A stretch of DNA of 31,697 nucleotides from Haplomitrium mnioides (lineage: Eukaryota > Marchantiophyta > Haplomitriopsida > Calobryales): positions 1-31,697 of the forward strand of contig JBNGIS010036035.1 in NCBI GenBank assembly GCA_049999725.1, given 5' to 3'. The translations under genes were made by a program, and so were the position numbers. The notes under the pieces were generated by a model that saw only the letters and a list, made by a program, of their open reading frames with translations, did not search any database and had not been told where the DNA came from. This document shows, in pieces, positions 29,621-31,697 of the stretch; within the stretch, counting starts at the first letter, position 1; each line of letters starts with the position of its first letter.

Positions 29621-30430
29621 TCGACAAATAGGTTAGTTTTATTACTTTTATTTTATTTTCTTTTCTCCATCAGACCTCTGAAGTAACCTTGTCCTGACCT
29701 CAATCCTCCCCTTCTCTCCAAGCATGCCTTGAGCCCTTTTTATGTACATTGGAAGTCTTGTTGACCCAAAACACATAACCTGCATGGTTTGTCACTTAAT
29801 TTTTTGAAATTTTTGCACTAAGCCTTTTCAAACTCGGCTGACAGCTCTCTTGTCGTGCCCCTAAAGTGAATCCCTAAAAAAGAGCCCTTAATCAGCCTAT
29901 ATCCCCCGCAGAGCTCCCGTGCATACCCTTTAAGCCTTTGACTCCCCACTAACTTTCTTCTAACTTTAGACGTACTAACTAAAATCAAAGTCGTATGCAA
30001 AGACTCCTCACCTTTAGCGCACTTATAAACTCCCTATGGCTAATTTAAATACTAATTTTAGGTTGAGCCCAACCTAAAGTCCTCTCCCCAAGTATTGTGC
30101 AATACATTGTTGCCTTCTCTAAGTTTAGAGGCTCTTGAATTTGGGCCTTCAAAAAGTAGATTTGAGTTGTTTGTTCCTTTCTTTCTTAGTTAGTGTTTTC
30201 ATTTCATTTGTCTCTTACTTAACTTAGTCAATTTTTTCATTTGTCCTATTTTTTTGCTTGTTCCCCTTATTTTAAGAACCATAGCCTCCTCATCCAATTC
30301 CTTCTTGCATGATTGACTCCTCCTCACATCCTCCTTGATCGCTCAATTGTAGTCCTCCTCGCGCATTCCTCCCTCAATTGTTTTGTGCTCGCCTCTCTGC
30401 TCCTTCTCGCATGTTGCTCGTCTGCAAAAG
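29621..30430. other. Spacer, no gene seen
   Basis: AT-rich and pyrimidine-rich on the plus strand. No retroelement motif or TPX2 continuation was found. If the TPX2-like exon belongs to a live gene, this would be the start of its first intron. Confidence 0.4.
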
Positions 30431-30616
30431 TCAACCTGCCCTGTCAAATAAAATTTGTGAGGCATCATAGCTGAGCGCCTGCTCGAACCAACACTCAGCT
30501 GCAACGATGTCATCACTCGACTCCACCGCAGTAAAATCAAAGTACTTAGGGGCAGAAAATTCCCATGCTGCATCAATTTTGTAAACTTTCTTCTTATCAA
30601 CTGGTTCATCGTCCAT
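30431..30616 (-). CDS. TPX2: TPX2-like protein, N-terminal exon
   Basis: From ATG 30616 the protein begins MDDEPVDKKK and contains VYKIDAAWEFSAPKYFDF (residues 11-28), then an acidic helix and AAECWFEQALSY (residues 39-50). The combination EFSAP-x-x-FDF followed by E-x-WFE-x-ALSY is the N-terminal signature of plant TPX2, a microtubule-associated spindle protein that activates Aurora kinase at the N-terminus and nucleates spindle microtubules. After residue 53 (SYDAS) the frame goes on nine codons to a stop at 30431, so the coding exon probably ends before that; a weak donor is CAG/GTTGAC near 30437. The rest of TPX2 is not in the window. It may be exon 1 of a live gene with a very long first intron containing the transposons to its left, or a captured or duplicated fragment. 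No lesion is seen. Confidence 0.7.
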   Translation of the reverse strand: MDDEPVDKKKVYKIDAAWEFSAPKYFDFTAVESSDDIVAAECWFEQALSYDASQILFDRAG

Positions 30617-31305
30617 GGTGACAGAGTCCCATGATCCACTCTTTTTACAACAGTTAATGTCCTTGCAAAAAATAACCAACCATTCCGATGTACTCCTAAG
30701 GAACGAAGGCTAGCAAAGATCCGAACACCTATCCATAACAACCTTCCTCTCTTTTTTTTCCATCATTTTGGTGTTGAAAATATCAAATCAAATTGATGAT
30801 ATTGCAGCAGTGAAAATCCACTTAAGATGAGTATTGTGACAAAAGAGAAGTAAAAAGTCAGCTCCAAAGAAGAGGTCGTGCGACAGCAGATTCGCGAAGG
30901 CCTTCTCGTCAGCAGCTTCGAACGAAAAACGCAGGTCGACTCCACACCTAAATCGCAACTCGCAGAGTTGCCTCCTTGCTCGCGATTCACTCTTATGCAA
31001 GGAAACGATTGTCACCTCCTTAAGAGGTGAAACGCGACCTCCTGCTGATGCGCGAGCTTCTTCCAGAGGGGAAAACGTGACTACCTCCAGACACGATCGC
31101 GAACTCCTTCAGATGCAAGCGCGACCTTCCAGACACGAACGCGAGCCCCTTAGACACGAATACGACCTGCTTCAGACACAAACGCGAACCCTTCTGGGCG
31201 AAAACGGGATCTCCTTCAGACGCGACTCTTTCTTGATCAAATGCACAAACGAGCTACAAGTGAAACGTGGTTGCAATGAGGATGCTTAGAGCTCCTCTTC
31301 ATCAG
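30617..31305 (-). other. Putative 5' leader of the TPX2-like gene
   Basis: Between the TATA box at 31306 and the ATG at 30616 the minus strand has a moderately GC-rich stretch with upstream ATGs and the 23-bp minisatellite. About 660 bases is long for a leader, so an unseen leader intron or a different start site is possible. Confidence 0.35.
31025..31235. repeat. ~23-bp minisatellite
   Basis: About eight degenerate units like CTTCAGACACGAACGCGACC, period 21-25 bp, each with a CGCGA or CGCGT centre. It lies in the putative leader of the TPX2-like gene. Confidence 0.8.
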
Positions 31306-31312
31306 ATTTATA
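31306..31312 (-). promoter_or_regulatory. TATA box, TPX2-like gene
   Basis: Minus-strand TATAAAT about 690 bp upstream of the ATG at 30616. Confidence 0.4.
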
Positions 31313-31520
31313 AACAGAAAACAATACCAGCAATGTGCTGGGATTCTATGGGCGCCCCTATTCAAAAACTATGGGCGATTAAATCAGTGTAGGTGAAAGA
31401 GACTTCTTCCACGAGTATGGACAAGAGCTGCACAATAATTATTCACCTACACTCCTATGACTTTTTCTGTGTTCTAACTTTGGCAAGGGACAATAATCAT
31501 TAATGGTCCCTCAAGAGAGT

Positions 31521-31548
31521 CCTGGTGCTGACACGTGTCACCACCAGG
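31521..31548. promoter_or_regulatory. 28-bp near-perfect palindrome with G-box centre
   Basis: The centre TGACACGTGTCA (31529-31540) is a perfect 12-bp palindrome containing CACGTG. The arms CCTGGTG and CACCAGG also pair, with one mismatched position on each side. It lies about 215 bp upstream of the TATA box. Confidence 0.7.
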
Positions 31549-31697
31549 TGCCTCCACATGGCACTATCCCTAAAATGCCTCTAAACTAGCTAGACTCCTA
31601 AACTAGCTAAACCAAAAACATTTACAGGAACACACTTCACCAAGGAAGTGTGTTGCTGGAATTCCTGAGCAGGATCAGGCAATTCCTCAGATCCACC

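Overview
The window looks like nuclear DNA of a land plant with a large, repeat-filled genome; a gymnosperm is my best guess, but the sequence does not prove it. Nested and decayed LTR retrotransposons of both plant superfamilies, a fragment of plant mitochondrial large-subunit rRNA, many in-frame stops in transposon genes and one plant-type gene exon (TPX2-like) support this. There are no prokaryotic operons or CRISPR arrays. One assembly gap (10 N) lies inside a TA microsatellite.

Layout: 1-2520 is one copy of a very long LTR-like repeat. 3096-5051 is a collapsed Ty3/gypsy element on the minus strand with its primer-binding site and 5' LTR. 5850-6837 is a truncated copy of an unusual transposase-like gene. 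6838-11540 is a 5'-truncated chromodomain-bearing Ty3/gypsy element (minus). 11560-12235 is mitochondrial-like DNA. 12735-16599 holds a decayed pair of divergent genes: a minus-strand transposase-like gene and a plus-strand DNA (N6-adenine/N4-cytosine) methyltransferase-like gene. They share a short promoter region with two opposed TATA boxes. Degenerate tandem arrays built on a palindromic GCGC-centred core surround and penetrate the pair (12250-12415, 14165-14310, 15375-15535, 16769-17190, 17565-17960). 18917-25126 is a complete Ty1/copia element (minus) with 218-bp LTRs and a perfect 5-bp target duplication. 25749-29548 is a second, inverted copy of the long LTR-like repeat. 30431-31312 contains a TPX2-like first exon on the minus strand with a plausible TATA box.

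The most interesting part is 12.2-18.2 kb. The minus-strand gene resembles the N-terminal half of a poorly characterised eukaryotic transposase-like family (CC-type cysteine cluster followed by a proline/cysteine-rich linker). The plus-strand gene has the beta-type order of amino-methyltransferase motifs: degenerate motif IV first, a GSPR-type segment, then degenerate motif I. A mobile element pairing a transposase with its own DNA methyltransferase, dotted with palindromic repeats that could be binding or methylation sites, is a testable hypothesis. This copy is clearly dead: the catalytic motifs are mutated and several stops and two frameshifts are present. A second partial copy of the transposase-like gene at 5.85-6.84 kb shows that the family is dispersed.

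Nothing in the window except possibly the TPX2-like exon looks like a functional host gene. The other coding regions are parasitic and inactivated, through stop codons, frameshifts, deletions (the gypsy protease active site) or loss of catalytic aspartates (both integrases).
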